This document shows positions 1-7,936 of a DNA stretch of 38,312 nt, piece after piece; position 1 is the stretch's first letter, and every line of letters starts with the position of its first letter. Origin of the DNA: SIG603 sp964369415 (GTDB taxonomy: Bacteria > Bacillota > Clostridia > Oscillospirales > Acutalibacteraceae). The position numbers and the translations under genes were made by a program. The stretch is taken from contig CAYJFP010000021.1 in NCBI GenBank assembly GCA_964369415.1, positions 1 through 38,312 of the forward strand, given 5' to 3'. The notes under the pieces are model-generated. The model was given only the letters and a program-made list of their open reading frames with translations. It had not been told where the DNA came from and did not search any database.

Positions 1-96
1 CTAGGCTATTATATCAATTCCACTCCCTTTTGTCAATACCTTTTTTGAAGTTTTTTAAAAAACTTTTATTTAATGTACAAACATCTTTTTCTGTGG

Positions 97-115
97 TACA
101 ATACCCTAAGGGACT
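97..115 (+). promoter_or_regulatory. Putative metA promoter and start of a structured leader
   Basis: An extended -10 (TG-G-TACAAT, hexamer at 97-102) lies 17 nt after a weak -35 match (TGTACA, 74-79). Transcription from here would give a leader of roughly 110 nt before metA. The segment CTAAGGGACT (106-115) is complementary, with one bulged G, to AGTCCTTAG at 199-207, so the leader could be closed by a 9-bp stem. A second possible promoter (TTGAAA 167-172, TATAAG 189-194, 16-nt spacer) lies nearer the gene. Both assignments come from sequence only. Confidence 0.4.
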
Positions 116-221
116 TTCATTTTATACTATTTTAACTTAAAATGCAAGTACTTTTTACAAATATTTTTGAAAGGTGGTAAAAACACTATATAAGGTATAG
201 TCCTTAGCGTGTATAAACATT

Positions 222-1157
222 ATGCCTATAGTTATTAATGCAGATTTACCTGCTACCGAAGTCCTTAACTCGGAAAACATCTTTGTTGTTACCGAAGAAA
301 GAGGCAATTTACAAGACATTAGACCTTTAAGAATCGTTCTACTTAACCTGATGCCTACTAAAATAGAAACAGAAACTCAACTTCTAAGACTTCTTGGAAA
401 CACACCTTTGCAGATTCATGTAGACTTTATTCATATGAAAAGCCATAAGAGCAAAAACACTAGTGCTTCTCATTTAAATACTTTCTATAAGACATTTGAT
501 GATATTAAAGATGAAAAGTTTGATGGAATGATTTTAACTGGTGCTCCTGTTGAGAAACTTCCTTTTGAAGAAGTTGATTATTGGCAAGAGATTAAAGAAG
601 TAATGGACTGGAGTGTCACCAACGTTTATTCTACTATTCATATATGTTGGGGAGCGCAAGCCGGACTTTATCATCACTATGGAATAAACAAATATCCTTT
701 AGAGGAAAAGCTCAGTGGTATTTTTAATCATACTGTGCTTAATCCTTATCATCCTTTAATGAGAGGTTTTGACGATAATTACTTTGCACCTCATTCAAGA
801 TACACCGATGTCCTTCTTTCTGATATAAAGAGCAATCCAGATTTAATCGCACTTGCTGTTTCAGATAAAGCGGGACTTCATATAGCAGCGGCTAAAAGCG
901 GAAGGCAGTTTTTTGTGACGGGTCACGCTGAATACGATAGAGAGACTCTTTCAAGAGAATACTTTAGAGATGTGAACAAGGGACTTAACCCAAAGGTTCC
1001 TTATAATTATTTTCCTAATGACGATGATACCAAAACACCACCTTTTACTTGGAGAAGTAATGCACACTTACTTATTTCTAACTGGCTTAACTATTATGTA
1101 TATCAGCAAACGCCATTTGATTTAAAAGATTTAAAATCATGGAAGATTAAAAAATAA
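222..1157 (+). CDS. metA: Homoserine O-acetyltransferase (MetA family)
   Basis: MetA acylates L-homoserine on its hydroxyl, the first committed step of methionine synthesis, in the cytosol. The 311-aa product has the usual family length and the canonical MPI start. Catalytic Cys142 (in HICWGAQ), His235 and Glu237 (GHAEYD) all sit at the expected numbers. Residue 111 is Glu (in GAPVE); in this family Glu111 favours acetyl-CoA and Gly111 favours succinyl-CoA, so acetyl transfer is predicted despite the common succinyltransferase name. The start at 222 is fixed by an in-frame stop at 198-200, yet there is no Shine-Dalgarno in the 15 nt before it; the nearest good one is AAAGGTGG at 170-177. An HAD gene follows after 10 nt. 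Confidence 0.97.
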   Translation: MPIVINADLPATEVLNSENIFVVTEERGNLQDIRPLRIVLLNLMPTKIETETQLLRLLGNTPLQIHVDFIHMKSHKSKNTSASHLNTFYKTFDDIKDEKFDGMILTGAPVEKLPFEEVDYWQEIKEVMDWSVTNVYSTIHICWGAQAGLYHHYGINKYPLEEKLSGIFNHTVLNPYHPLMRGFDDNYFAPHSRYTDVLLSDIKSNPDLIALAVSDKAGLHIAAAKSGRQFFVTGHAEYDRETLSREYFRDVNKGLNPKVPYNYFPNDDDTKTPPFTWRSNAHLLISNWLNYYVYQQTPFDLKDLKSWKIKK

Positions 1158-1167
1158 GGAGAATAAG

Positions 1168-1785
1168 ATGAAATACGATTCGGTAATATTTGATTTGGAT
1201 GGAACACTTTGGAACGCAGTTGGAGAAATTAGAGAGTCATGGAGACCTCTCATAGAAGAAAGAGGTTTAGATTTACCTTCTTATGATGAATACATGGATG
1301 CTATGGGTCTTACCAATTTAAATTTCATGAAAAAACTCTTTCCTATGCTTGATGATAAAGAAGCTATCGAACTTTTTAACCGCTGTTATGAATATGAGAA
1401 CAAATATTTAGAGAAGCACGGAGCTAATCAGTACGAAGGAGTTTACGAACTGTTTGAAGAACTTAACAAAGAGCGCAAGGTATTTATAGTCAGTAACTGC
1501 GGTACCGGATATATTGAAGCTTATATTAAGTCTATGAAAACTGGAAAATATATTACAGATTTTGAAAGTCACGGTGCAACAGGACTTGATAAGTTTGAAA
1601 ACATCAAACTCGTTGTAGAAAGAAACGGACTTCTGAATCCTGTCTATGTTGGTGATACAATACTCGACATGCAGTCGGCGGTAAAAGCCGGAGTGGATTT
1701 CATACATGCCAATTACGGTTTTGGCGACTTTGAATGTGATTTTCCAAAGATAGAAAAACCTTTAGATTTGCTTAATATAATATAA
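1168..1785 (+). CDS. HAD-superfamily phosphatase, phosphoglycolate phosphatase-like
   Basis: This 205-aa protein is a haloacid dehalogenase-type hydrolase, probably a small-molecule phosphatase. All four HAD motifs are visible: the nucleophile and acid/base Asp9 and Asp11 in FDLDGTLW, Ser109 in IVSNCG, Lys142 before FENIK, and the Mg-binding VGDTILD (Asp163, Asp167). The helical cap lies between residues about 18 and 85. It is preceded by AAGGAG and follows metA by 10 nt, so the two are probably cotranscribed. Substrate cannot be told from sequence; the phosphoglycolate phosphatase/PGMB branch is the closest resemblance. Confidence 0.9.
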   Translation: MKYDSVIFDLDGTLWNAVGEIRESWRPLIEERGLDLPSYDEYMDAMGLTNLNFMKKLFPMLDDKEAIELFNRCYEYENKYLEKHGANQYEGVYELFEELNKERKVFIVSNCGTGYIEAYIKSMKTGKYITDFESHGATGLDKFENIKLVVERNGLLNPVYVGDTILDMQSAVKAGVDFIHANYGFGDFECDFPKIEKPLDLLNII

Positions 1786-1801
1786 GAAAGGAAATCTTAC
1801 T

Positions 1802-2395
1802 ATGAAAATTGATTTACTCTTTGGCAGTTTCCCTTTTATAAACGGCGACCACATGACTTTTTCAAGGGTACAAGACACCGACTTTGAAACTCTTTCTGAA
1901 ATTCTAAAAGAGAACAATTTAGAATTTAGCCCAAGGTCTTACATTCATGGTTCTGATACCGCTTTTAAATATAAACAATACATAGAGCTTGGTTTTTATA
2001 AAGAATCTGACCCAAATACACTTTTAGGAACGGTCACTATCGGCAATTTTGACTACGAGCTTAACATTGTTTCACTTCAGATATTATATAGAAAGAATGA
2101 ATCAAGTCTTGCTTCACTTGCTATTAAGGACTTATGCATTTATCTTTTTTCAAAAATTGGAGTGAGAAGAATTTACTGCGAGCTTAAACTACCAAGTGAT
2201 GAAATTCGCTCTGTCTTTGAATCTGCCGATTTTGTAAAAGAAGCCGAACTTAGAGAATGTCTAATGGACGAAAGCGGAGAATATGGTAATTCTGTAGTAT
2301 ACGCAGTGTTAAGACGTGACTACATTCATCATATTACAATGAAAAAAACTCACTCAGACGATGCGATTATTCCAGAAGCTGTTAGTGATTATTAA
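1802..2395 (+). CDS. GNAT-like acetyltransferase
   Basis: This 197-aa protein looks like a divergent GNAT-fold N-acyltransferase. After a short N-terminal strand there is a central sheet (LGTVTIGNF, then IVSLQILY) followed by a helix, RRIYCEL, and a terminal pattern of SADFVKEAELRE and VVYAVLRRDY that resembles the last strands of GNAT enzymes. The acetyl-CoA pyrophosphate loop (Q/RxxGxG/A) is not clear, so activity is uncertain. It has a Shine-Dalgarno (AAAGGAA) and sits 16 nt after the first HAD gene and 14 nt before the second, as part of the metA cluster. Confidence 0.65.
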   Translation: MKIDLLFGSFPFINGDHMTFSRVQDTDFETLSEILKENNLEFSPRSYIHGSDTAFKYKQYIELGFYKESDPNTLLGTVTIGNFDYELNIVSLQILYRKNESSLASLAIKDLCIYLFSKIGVRRIYCELKLPSDEIRSVFESADFVKEAELRECLMDESGEYGNSVVYAVLRRDYIHHITMKKTHSDDAIIPEAVSDY

Positions 2396-2409
2396 AAAGG
2401 AGTGTCATT

Positions 2410-3027
2410 ATGATAAAAAATATTATATTCGATATGGGAAATGTTCTGATTAAATTTGACGGTAACAAACTACTTACTTCTAAAATAGCGGATGAAAACG
2501 ACTGCAAACTTATTATGGATGAACTTTTTAAAACAGGCGATTGGATAAAACTTGATTACGGCAAACTTCGTGAAAGCGAGCTTGCAGATTTAGTGTGCCC
2601 TCGTTTGCCATCTCATCTTAGAGAACCTGTTAGAGATGCACTTGTAACTTGGTATAAAAATCTAGAGCTCATCCCTGAAAGCTATGATTTAGTTAAGGAA
2701 CTTAAGGACTTAGGCTATAAAGTTTACCTACTTTCAAACGCTGGGTACAGTTTAGAAGAAGATTATAGGCACGACATACCCGCCATAGGTCTTATGGACG
2801 GACGAATGATAAGCGCTTTAGAGGGTGTGATTAAACCTTACGATGAAATTTATCAGCGTTTGCTTTCAAAGTTTGATTTAAAGGCAGAAGAGTGTTTCTT
2901 TATAGACGACTTAGTCCCTAATATTGAAGGAGCTAAGAAAAACGGAATTATCGGACACATTTTTGACGGCGACCAAAAGGCTCTTAGAAAAGCACTTATT
3001 GACGCCGGAGTGAATGTTAAGGAATAA
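2410..3027 (+). CDS. HAD-IA family hydrolase (YihX-like)
   Basis: A 205-aa HAD phosphatase of the YihX-like branch. The first motif is FDMGNVL: nucleophile Asp8 is followed at +2 by Gly and then Asn, as is usual in that branch in place of the classical second Asp. The other motifs are LLSNAG (Ser109), Lys142-Pro143, and FIDDLVPN (Asp166, Asp167). YihX acts on sugar phosphates such as glucose 1-phosphate, but the substrate here is unknown. AAAAAGGAG stands before the start. It is the last gene of the metA cluster; a bidirectional terminator follows. Confidence 0.88.
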   Translation: MIKNIIFDMGNVLIKFDGNKLLTSKIADENDCKLIMDELFKTGDWIKLDYGKLRESELADLVCPRLPSHLREPVRDALVTWYKNLELIPESYDLVKELKDLGYKVYLLSNAGYSLEEDYRHDIPAIGLMDGRMISALEGVIKPYDEIYQRLLSKFDLKAEECFFIDDLVPNIEGAKKNGIIGHIFDGDQKALRKALIDAGVNVKE

Positions 3028-3041
3028 CTATCTACAATATT

Positions 3042-3080
3042 AAAACCGTGAAAACAGATTTGACTGTCTTCACGGTTTTT
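3042..3080. terminator. Bidirectional intrinsic terminator
   Basis: AAAACCGTGAA (3042-3052) pairs with TTCACGGTTTT (3069-3079), and the stem continues through ACAG/CTGT after one mismatch, with loop ATTTGA. There are T runs on both outer sides. It separates the convergent metA cluster (+) and the ygiQ-like gene (-). Confidence 0.88.
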
Positions 3081-3081
3081 A

Positions 3082-4956
3082 TTATCTATAAGAGTTTCTG
3101 TTTCCTTTTTTGCCTTTGCCCTTAAAGTTCTTCTTATTTTCTTTTTTCTCGGTAAATCTTTTATCGCCCGCTTTTGGCTTTACTAGACATTTTTTATCAG
3201 TGCCGATTAAGTCTTTTCGCCTTGCCCTTAAAAGTGCTTCGACTACTAAGTCGTAATTTTTAGGGTCTTTGTACTGAATCAGCGCCCTTTGAAGTGATTT
3301 ATCTTTAGAAGATTTTGCGACAAACACTTCTTTCATGTCTCTTGGGTCGATTCCCGTATAGTACATGCATGTCGCCAAAGTTGACGGAGTCGGGTAAAAA
3401 TCTTGCACTTGTTCTGGCATGTAGCCTAAATCTTTGATGTAAAGAGCAAGTTCAATCGCTTCTTTTAAATTAGATCCTGGATGAGACGACATCAGATACG
3501 GCACAACATACTGCTCTTTTGAAAGCTTTTTGTTTATCATTTTGTATTTTTCGCAAAAAGCATTATAAACCGAATTCGACGGCTTGCCCATTTTAGAAAG
3601 AACATTGTCCGAAACATGCTCGGGCGCAACTTTTAGCTGTCCGCTTACATGGTGCTTGACAAGCTCATAGAAAAATTCGTCATTTTCATCGTGAAGCAAG
3701 TAGTCAAACCTTATACCAGACCTTACAAAAACTTTTTTCACTTTTGGAAGCGTTCTAAGCTTTCTTAAAAGTTCTAAAAAGTCGCTATGGTCGGCGTCCA
3801 AATTTTTGCACGGCTTCGGAAACAGGCACTGCTTATCACCGCAAGTTCCTTTTTTCAGCTGTTTTTGACAGGACGGAATCCTAAAATTAGCAGTCGGACC
3901 ACCAACATCGTGGATATATCCTTTAAAATCTTCCATCTCGGTAATCTTTTTCGCTTCTTCTATCAAAGATTCATGACTTCTAACCTGAATAATTCTGCCT
4001 TGATGAAATGTTAGTGCGCAAAAATTGCACGCACCAAAGCACCCTCTGCAGCTTATCAGGCTGAACTTCACCTCTTCAATAGCGGGAATCCCTCCCTTTT
4101 CTATATAAGACGGATGAAAATCTCTCATATATGGAAGTGCGTAAACCTCGTCCATTTCGGCGGTGGTAAGTGGTGGTTGTGGCGGATTTTGCACCACAAA
4201 GCAGGTTTTGGAATACGACTCCACCAAAACTTTTGCCGTGAACGCATCTGTATTCTTGTACTGCTTATAAAAACTCTTAGCATATGACTCTTTCGACTTC
4301 ACAATTTCGTTATAAGACGGAAGCTTAGTCGCATCTGGAATAAATTCTGGGATATCTGTCTTGAAAACTGTTCCTTTTACATAGGTGATATCTTTAACCG
4401 CCGTGCCGTTTTTTAATAGATAGGCTATTTCGGTTACGGCCTTTTCGCCCATTCCGTATATCAATAAATCCGCTTGACTTTCTAGTAAAACTGACTTTTT
4501 CACTTCTTCCGACCAATAATCATAGTGCGCAAGTCTTCTAAGGCTAGCTTCAATTCCACCAATAATTATCGGAGTGTCCTTATACGTTTTTCTGATAAGC
4601 TTTCCATAAACAGAAACTGCATAGTCGGGTCTTTTCCCCATTTGACCGCCTGGACTATACATATCTTTTTTTCTTCTTTTTTTGCTGACGTAATAATGAT
4701 TCACCATAGAATCCATGTTTCCCGACGAAACCAAAAATCCAAGTTTCGGCTCACCAAAAACATCTATGCTTTTTACATCATTCACATCGGGCTGGGCAAT
4801 TATCGCCACCGAAAAACCTTCTTTTTCAAGCACTCTTGAAATAATTGCCGTGCCAAAAGACGGATGGTCCACATAGGCATCTCCACTGATATAGACAAAA
4901 TCAGGTCTTTCAACCCCTCTTTCGTTAAGCTCTTTTTTTGTAATTGGTAAAAACAC
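3082..4956 (-). CDS. YgiQ family radical SAM protein
   Basis: A radical S-adenosylmethionine enzyme of the YgiQ/UPF0313 family, 624 aa from the start chosen here. The N-terminal part has the family hallmark ISGDAYVDHPSFG followed by a B12-binding-like domain. The 4Fe-4S motif CX3CX2C lies in CFGACNFC at about residue 310. More cysteines follow around residues 370-395, and the last 35 residues are a very basic Lys/Gly/Asn tail. The start: GTG at 4956 has GGAG 8 nt upstream; an in-frame GTG at 4965 would overlap that GGAG and is less likely. The reaction of YgiQ proteins is not established. It is monocistronic, between its own promoter and the terminator at 3042-3080. Confidence 0.95.
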   Translation of the reverse strand: MFLPITKKELNERGVERPDFVYISGDAYVDHPSFGTAIISRVLEKEGFSVAIIAQPDVNDVKSIDVFGEPKLGFLVSSGNMDSMVNHYYVSKKRRKKDMYSPGGQMGKRPDYAVSVYGKLIRKTYKDTPIIIGGIEASLRRLAHYDYWSEEVKKSVLLESQADLLIYGMGEKAVTEIAYLLKNGTAVKDITYVKGTVFKTDIPEFIPDATKLPSYNEIVKSKESYAKSFYKQYKNTDAFTAKVLVESYSKTCFVVQNPPQPPLTTAEMDEVYALPYMRDFHPSYIEKGGIPAIEEVKFSLISCRGCFGACNFCALTFHQGRIIQVRSHESLIEEAKKITEMEDFKGYIHDVGGPTANFRIPSCQKQLKKGTCGDKQCLFPKPCKNLDADHSDFLELLRKLRTLPKVKKVFVRSGIRFDYLLHDENDEFFYELVKHHVSGQLKVAPEHVSDNVLSKMGKPSNSVYNAFCEKYKMINKKLSKEQYVVPYLMSSHPGSNLKEAIELALYIKDLGYMPEQVQDFYPTPSTLATCMYYTGIDPRDMKEVFVAKSSKDKSLQRALIQYKDPKNYDLVVEALLRARRKDLIGTDKKCLVKPKAGDKRFTEKKENKKNFKGKGKKGNRNSYR

Positions 4957-4987
4957 TCTCTTCACTCCAAGTTAATACTTTAAATTT

Positions 4988-5016
4988 ATTTTAGCATATT
5001 TTCTAAAATATCACAA
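4988..5016 (-). promoter_or_regulatory. Putative sigma-A promoter of the ygiQ-like gene
   Basis: On the minus strand, -35 TTGTGA (5016-5011), a 17-nt spacer and extended -10 TGC-TAAAAT (hexamer 4993-4988). It lies just downstream of the spoIIA terminator, consistent with independent transcription of the radical SAM gene. Confidence 0.6.
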
Positions 5017-5032
5017 GCTTTCAAAACTTAAA

Positions 5033-5065
5033 AATAGAAGCCCTTATAAACTAAGGACTTCTATT
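5033..5065 (-). terminator. Intrinsic terminator of the spoIIA operon
   Basis: On the minus strand AATAGAAGTCCTTA pairs with TAAGGGCTTCTATT (one G-T wobble) around a 5-nt loop, followed by a T run. The left arm overlaps the stop codon of sigF, so termination sits immediately at the end of the coding region. Confidence 0.88.
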
Positions 5066-5711
5066 CATTCATTTTTTCTCTTAGAAAAAGCAGTATTTTC
5101 TTTTCTCTTCGGCTTATTTGCACCTGCGAACATCCGACTGCTTTTGCGACTTCGGTTTGTGTTTTGCTCTTAAAGTACCTTAGTTCAATAAGTTCTCTGT
5201 CCTCATCGCTTAAGTCTTTTAATATTTTTCTTAAAGAGAGTTTGTCCGTTATCTCCTCTTCGGCACTATCTATAGGTATGTCAATTTGATTCTCCCCGTC
5301 TTCGCCTACTGTTAATGAAAGTGCCGTCACGCATATGCTCATCGCCTGTGCAACTTCGTCTTCTGAGACGTTCAATTCTACCGCAATTTGACTCACACTC
5401 GGCACGACACCATTTTTTACAGTGAATTTATTTATAACCGCATTTATTTTTATAGATAGCTCTTTGATTTTTCTTGAGATTTTGATTATGCCGTCATTTC
5501 TAAAATAACCTTTTATCTCGCCCATTATCACGGGCACTGCATAAGTCGAAAACTTAAGACCTCTATCCACATCAAAGTTTGCCGCAGCTTTTAATAATCC
5601 CACACTTCCAATTTGAATTAAGTCTTCGTACTCGGTGCCTCTGTTTATAAACCTTTTTGCACATAGATGCACCAGCCCCATGTTTTCTTCAATAAATTTA
5701 TCATTATTCAT
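5061..5711 (-). CDS. sigF: Sporulation sigma factor SigF (SpoIIAC)
   Basis: The forespore sigma factor, which directs RNA polymerase to early forespore genes after asymmetric division. The 216-aa protein has region 2 (residues about 8-78, with GLVHLCAKRF, YEDLIQIGSVGLLKAA and FSTYAVPVIMGEIK), region 3 (about 85-150) and region 4 with the helix-turn-helix (TEVAKAVGCSQVQISRREKK, about 183-202). It is somewhat shorter than typical SigF (about 235-255 aa). Its start overlaps the end of spoIIAB by 8 nt. The preceding anti-sigma and anti-anti-sigma genes identify it as SigF rather than the related SigG or SigB. Confidence 0.96.
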   Translation of the reverse strand: MNNDKFIEENMGLVHLCAKRFINRGTEYEDLIQIGSVGLLKAAANFDVDRGLKFSTYAVPVIMGEIKGYFRNDGIIKISRKIKELSIKINAVINKFTVKNGVVPSVSQIAVELNVSEDEVAQAMSICVTALSLTVGEDGENQIDIPIDSAEEEITDKLSLRKILKDLSDEDRELIELRYFKSKTQTEVAKAVGCSQVQISRREKKILLFLREKMNE

Positions 5712-6138
5712 ATTTAGTGTCTAAATATTTTGTAAGTGTTACAAGCGTGCCTTTTCCGTAAACTGAATTCACCTTAAGCTTATCGCTAAAACTCTCCATA
5801 ACAGAAAATCCTATGCCGGCCTGCTCGTCACCTCCTGTTGTGTATAGCGGTTCCATCGCTTTTTCAATATCTTCAATCCCACAGCCTTTATCTCTGACTT
5901 TTACCACTAATTTTCCATCTTCAAAAAGTTTTAAGCTTATGTACACCATTCCTTTTTTCTCTTTATATCCGTGAATTATCGCATTTGTCACTGCCTCTGA
6001 AACCGCAGTTTTCACATCAGATACATCCGCAACTATTGGATCTGCCCACATTAAAAATGATGTCACCGCACCTCTTGCAAAACTTTCGTTGCCCGACACA
6101 CTTTCTAACTTTATCTCTGCACTGTTAATAACTTTCAT
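5704..6138 (-). CDS. spoIIAB: Anti-sigma F factor SpoIIAB
   Basis: A serine kinase and anti-sigma factor that holds SigF inactive and phosphorylates SpoIIAA. The 144-aa product is a complete GHKL ATPase domain: N box with Glu48 and Asn52 (EAVTNAIIHGY), G1 box DKGCGI starting at about residue 83, the lid segment TTGGDEQAGIG, and the G2 region GFSVMESF. The length is normal for the family. Its end overlaps sigF by 8 nt, which implies translational coupling and tight stoichiometry between kinase and sigma factor; spoIIAA lies 42 nt upstream. Confidence 0.96.
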   Translation of the reverse strand: MKVINSAEIKLESVSGNESFARGAVTSFLMWADPIVADVSDVKTAVSEAVTNAIIHGYKEKKGMVYISLKLFEDGKLVVKVRDKGCGIEDIEKAMEPLYTTGGDEQAGIGFSVMESFSDKLKVNSVYGKGTLVTLTKYLDTKYE

Positions 6139-6180
6139 TTTCTACTCCGTTCCGCCTTTAAACATCAGCTTTATTATTCT

Positions 6181-6498
6181 TTATTTATTCTGCCTATCAT
6201 TTCCTGCAAAAGAAAAAACTCCTGCTATTTTTGCCATTTTAGCAATATCATCTGATATATTTGCTAAAACTACTCTTCCACTCCAGTGTTTTACCAGTCT
6301 AATTCTTCCTAGTATCAATCCGATTCCTGAACTGTCCATAAATGGAACCGCCGAAAAGTCGAGTTTTAAGACGGGCGGTCTTACTCTTTGTAGCGATTCA
6401 TCTATCATACTTCTTAATATTTCGGCACTGTGATGGTCTATCTCGCCGCTGAGTCTTGCAGTCATGACTTCATCTTTATATTCAAGTTTTACGCTCAT
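6181..6498 (-). CDS. spoIIAA: Anti-anti-sigma factor SpoIIAA
   Basis: A STAS-domain protein, 105 aa, that releases SigF from SpoIIAB when unphosphorylated. The phosphorylation loop FMDSSGIGLILGR is intact, with the target Ser57 as the second Ser. The rest follows the STAS pattern of strands and helices (LSGEIDHHSAEILRS; VLKLDFSAVPF). The start has an AAGGAG 9 nt upstream. It is the first gene of the operon; I could not identify a convincing SigH-type promoter in the 98 nt between it and the folC terminator. Confidence 0.96.
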   Translation of the reverse strand: MSVKLEYKDEVMTARLSGEIDHHSAEILRSMIDESLQRVRPPVLKLDFSAVPFMDSSGIGLILGRIRLVKHWSGRVVLANISDDIAKMAKIAGVFSFAGNDRQNK

Positions 6499-6592
6499 TT
6501 TCTTTCTCCTTCTTAATTTTGAATTCCTAAAATTTATAACTTGTATTAAAATAATGATTTAAGTTACAAAATGATGCTTTGATTTTGTATGT

Positions 6593-6627
6593 AAAAAAAG
6601 CTTTCGCATATATTATACGAAAGCTTT
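6593..6627 (-). terminator. Intrinsic terminator downstream of folC
   Basis: AAAGCTTTCG and CGAAAGCTTT form a perfect 10-bp stem (arms 6597-6606 and 6618-6627) with an 11-nt A/T loop, followed on the minus strand by seven T. It ends the VanW-to-FolC operon and insulates spoIIA from it. Confidence 0.9.
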
Positions 6628-6658
6628 AAAAAATATTTTGTCACAATTTAGTGTTCTA

Positions 6659-7936
6659 TTAAATTTTTCTTTCTAAGAGTTTTTGCCTTATTTCACCCGC
6701 TAAAAAAACCGATCCACATACTACACCAATTTCAAAGTCGCTGTCATAAAACTGTGATACCGCCTGTTCTATGCTTTCTGCTGACTTAACATTTTTGCAG
6801 TGCTCTTGTACCGATAGCTTTAAGTCTTCTTCTGAAACAGCTCTTGGATTATCGGGTTTCACTGTAATTATTTCAGAAAAGAGTGGTGCAACTTCTTTAA
6901 GATATGCATTTACATCCTTGTCTTTCATCATTCCAATTATAGCGACTGCTTTTTTATCTTTGCCGTGTTTTTTTAGTAGAGCTTTTAGAGCCTTCGCACC
7001 ATCCTCGTTGTGACTTGCGTCTAAAATCACTGTAGGGTTTTCAGAAATCAGCTCGCACCTTGCAAGGATTCGTGTTTTATTGATTCCATTTTTTATGTCT
7101 TCATCAGAAATTTTATATCCTTTTTTCTTTAAAATCTCTAACGCCTTCAAAGCTGTAGCAGTGTTTAAAACTTGATGAAAACCCGAAAAAGGAATGTTTA
7201 ATTCTATATTATCAATTATAGCCTTTGTTCCACAAAAATCTTCATCGACAATTTCGATATTCAAATTTGGAATGAAAAGTTTTGCCGACTTTTTTTTACA
7301 CTCCGCCTTTATCACTTCTAAAACTTCGTCTTGTTGTTTTGGATAGACCACCACATCTGATTTTTCCTTGATTATCCCAGCCTTTTCATAGGCTATTTCT
7401 TTAAGCGTACTTCCTAAAACATGCATATGGTCATATGAAACCGAGGTTATCACCGAAACTTCTGCACTCTCAATCACGTTTGTCGAATCAAATCTTCCGC
7501 CAAGTCCAACTTCGAGCACCACAATATCACACTTTTTACTTTCAAACCAGTTAATCGCTAATGCTGTGATAAACTCAAACTCGTTAAGCTCTTCAAAGTT
7601 TTGACATTTACTCATCAGTAAATCTACTTGATTAATAAGCTCGGTTTCACTAATCATTTCATCATTAATTTTAAATCGCTCTCTGAAAGTCTCGACATAA
7701 GGAGAGGTATAAAGTCCAACTTTATACCCAGCCTCTTTCAAGCAGGAAGCTATAAACGAAGAGGTCGTGCCTTTTCCATTTGTTCCCGCTACATGAACAT
7801 ATTTTAATTTTTTATGTGGATTTCCAAGGTTTTTTAAAAAATCTCTGATCCTTTCAAGAGATGGCTTAGAGGAGAATTTTACCATTCCGTGAATTTTTTC
7901 TACAGCCTCTTGATACGTTTTAATCATTTCACTCAT
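6659..7936 (-). CDS. folC: Bifunctional folylpolyglutamate/dihydrofolate synthase
   Basis: Mur-ligase-type ATP-dependent enzyme that adds glutamate to folates (and to dihydropteroate when bifunctional). The 425-aa protein has the P-loop GTNGKGT near residue 51, the downstream TSPYVETFRERF motif, VLEVGLGGRFDSTN, SYDHMHVLG, and the C-terminal ligase domain with DASHNEDGA. The length is normal. The ATG overlaps the sortase stop by 4 nt (ATGA), so it is translationally coupled. It is the last gene of its operon. Confidence 0.95.
   Translation of the reverse strand: MSEMIKTYQEAVEKIHGMVKFSSKPSLERIRDFLKNLGNPHKKLKYVHVAGTNGKGTTSSFIASCLKEAGYKVGLYTSPYVETFRERFKINDEMISETELINQVDLLMSKCQNFEELNEFEFITALAINWFESKKCDIVVLEVGLGGRFDSTNVIESAEVSVITSVSYDHMHVLGSTLKEIAYEKAGIIKEKSDVVVYPKQQDEVLEVIKAECKKKSAKLFIPNLNIEIVDEDFCGTKAIIDNIELNIPFSGFHQVLNTATALKALEILKKKGYKISDEDIKNGINKTRILARCELISENPTVILDASHNEDGAKALKALLKKHGKDKKAVAIIGMMKDKDVNAYLKEVAPLFSEIITVKPDNPRAVSEEDLKLSVQEHCKNVKSAESIEQAVSQFYDSDFEIGVVCGSVFLAGEIRQKLLERKI

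Noticed and set aside
48..65. Perfect 18-nt palindrome AAGTTTTTTAAAAAACTT as a terminator or operator
   Set aside because: It is almost pure A/T and could arise by chance in this composition; the upstream gene that would need a terminator is outside the window.
1..221. SAM (S-box) riboswitch or T-box ahead of metA
   Set aside because: I find neither the S-box core nor the T-box sequence nor a terminator hairpin. Only the long-range pairing described in the findings is seen.
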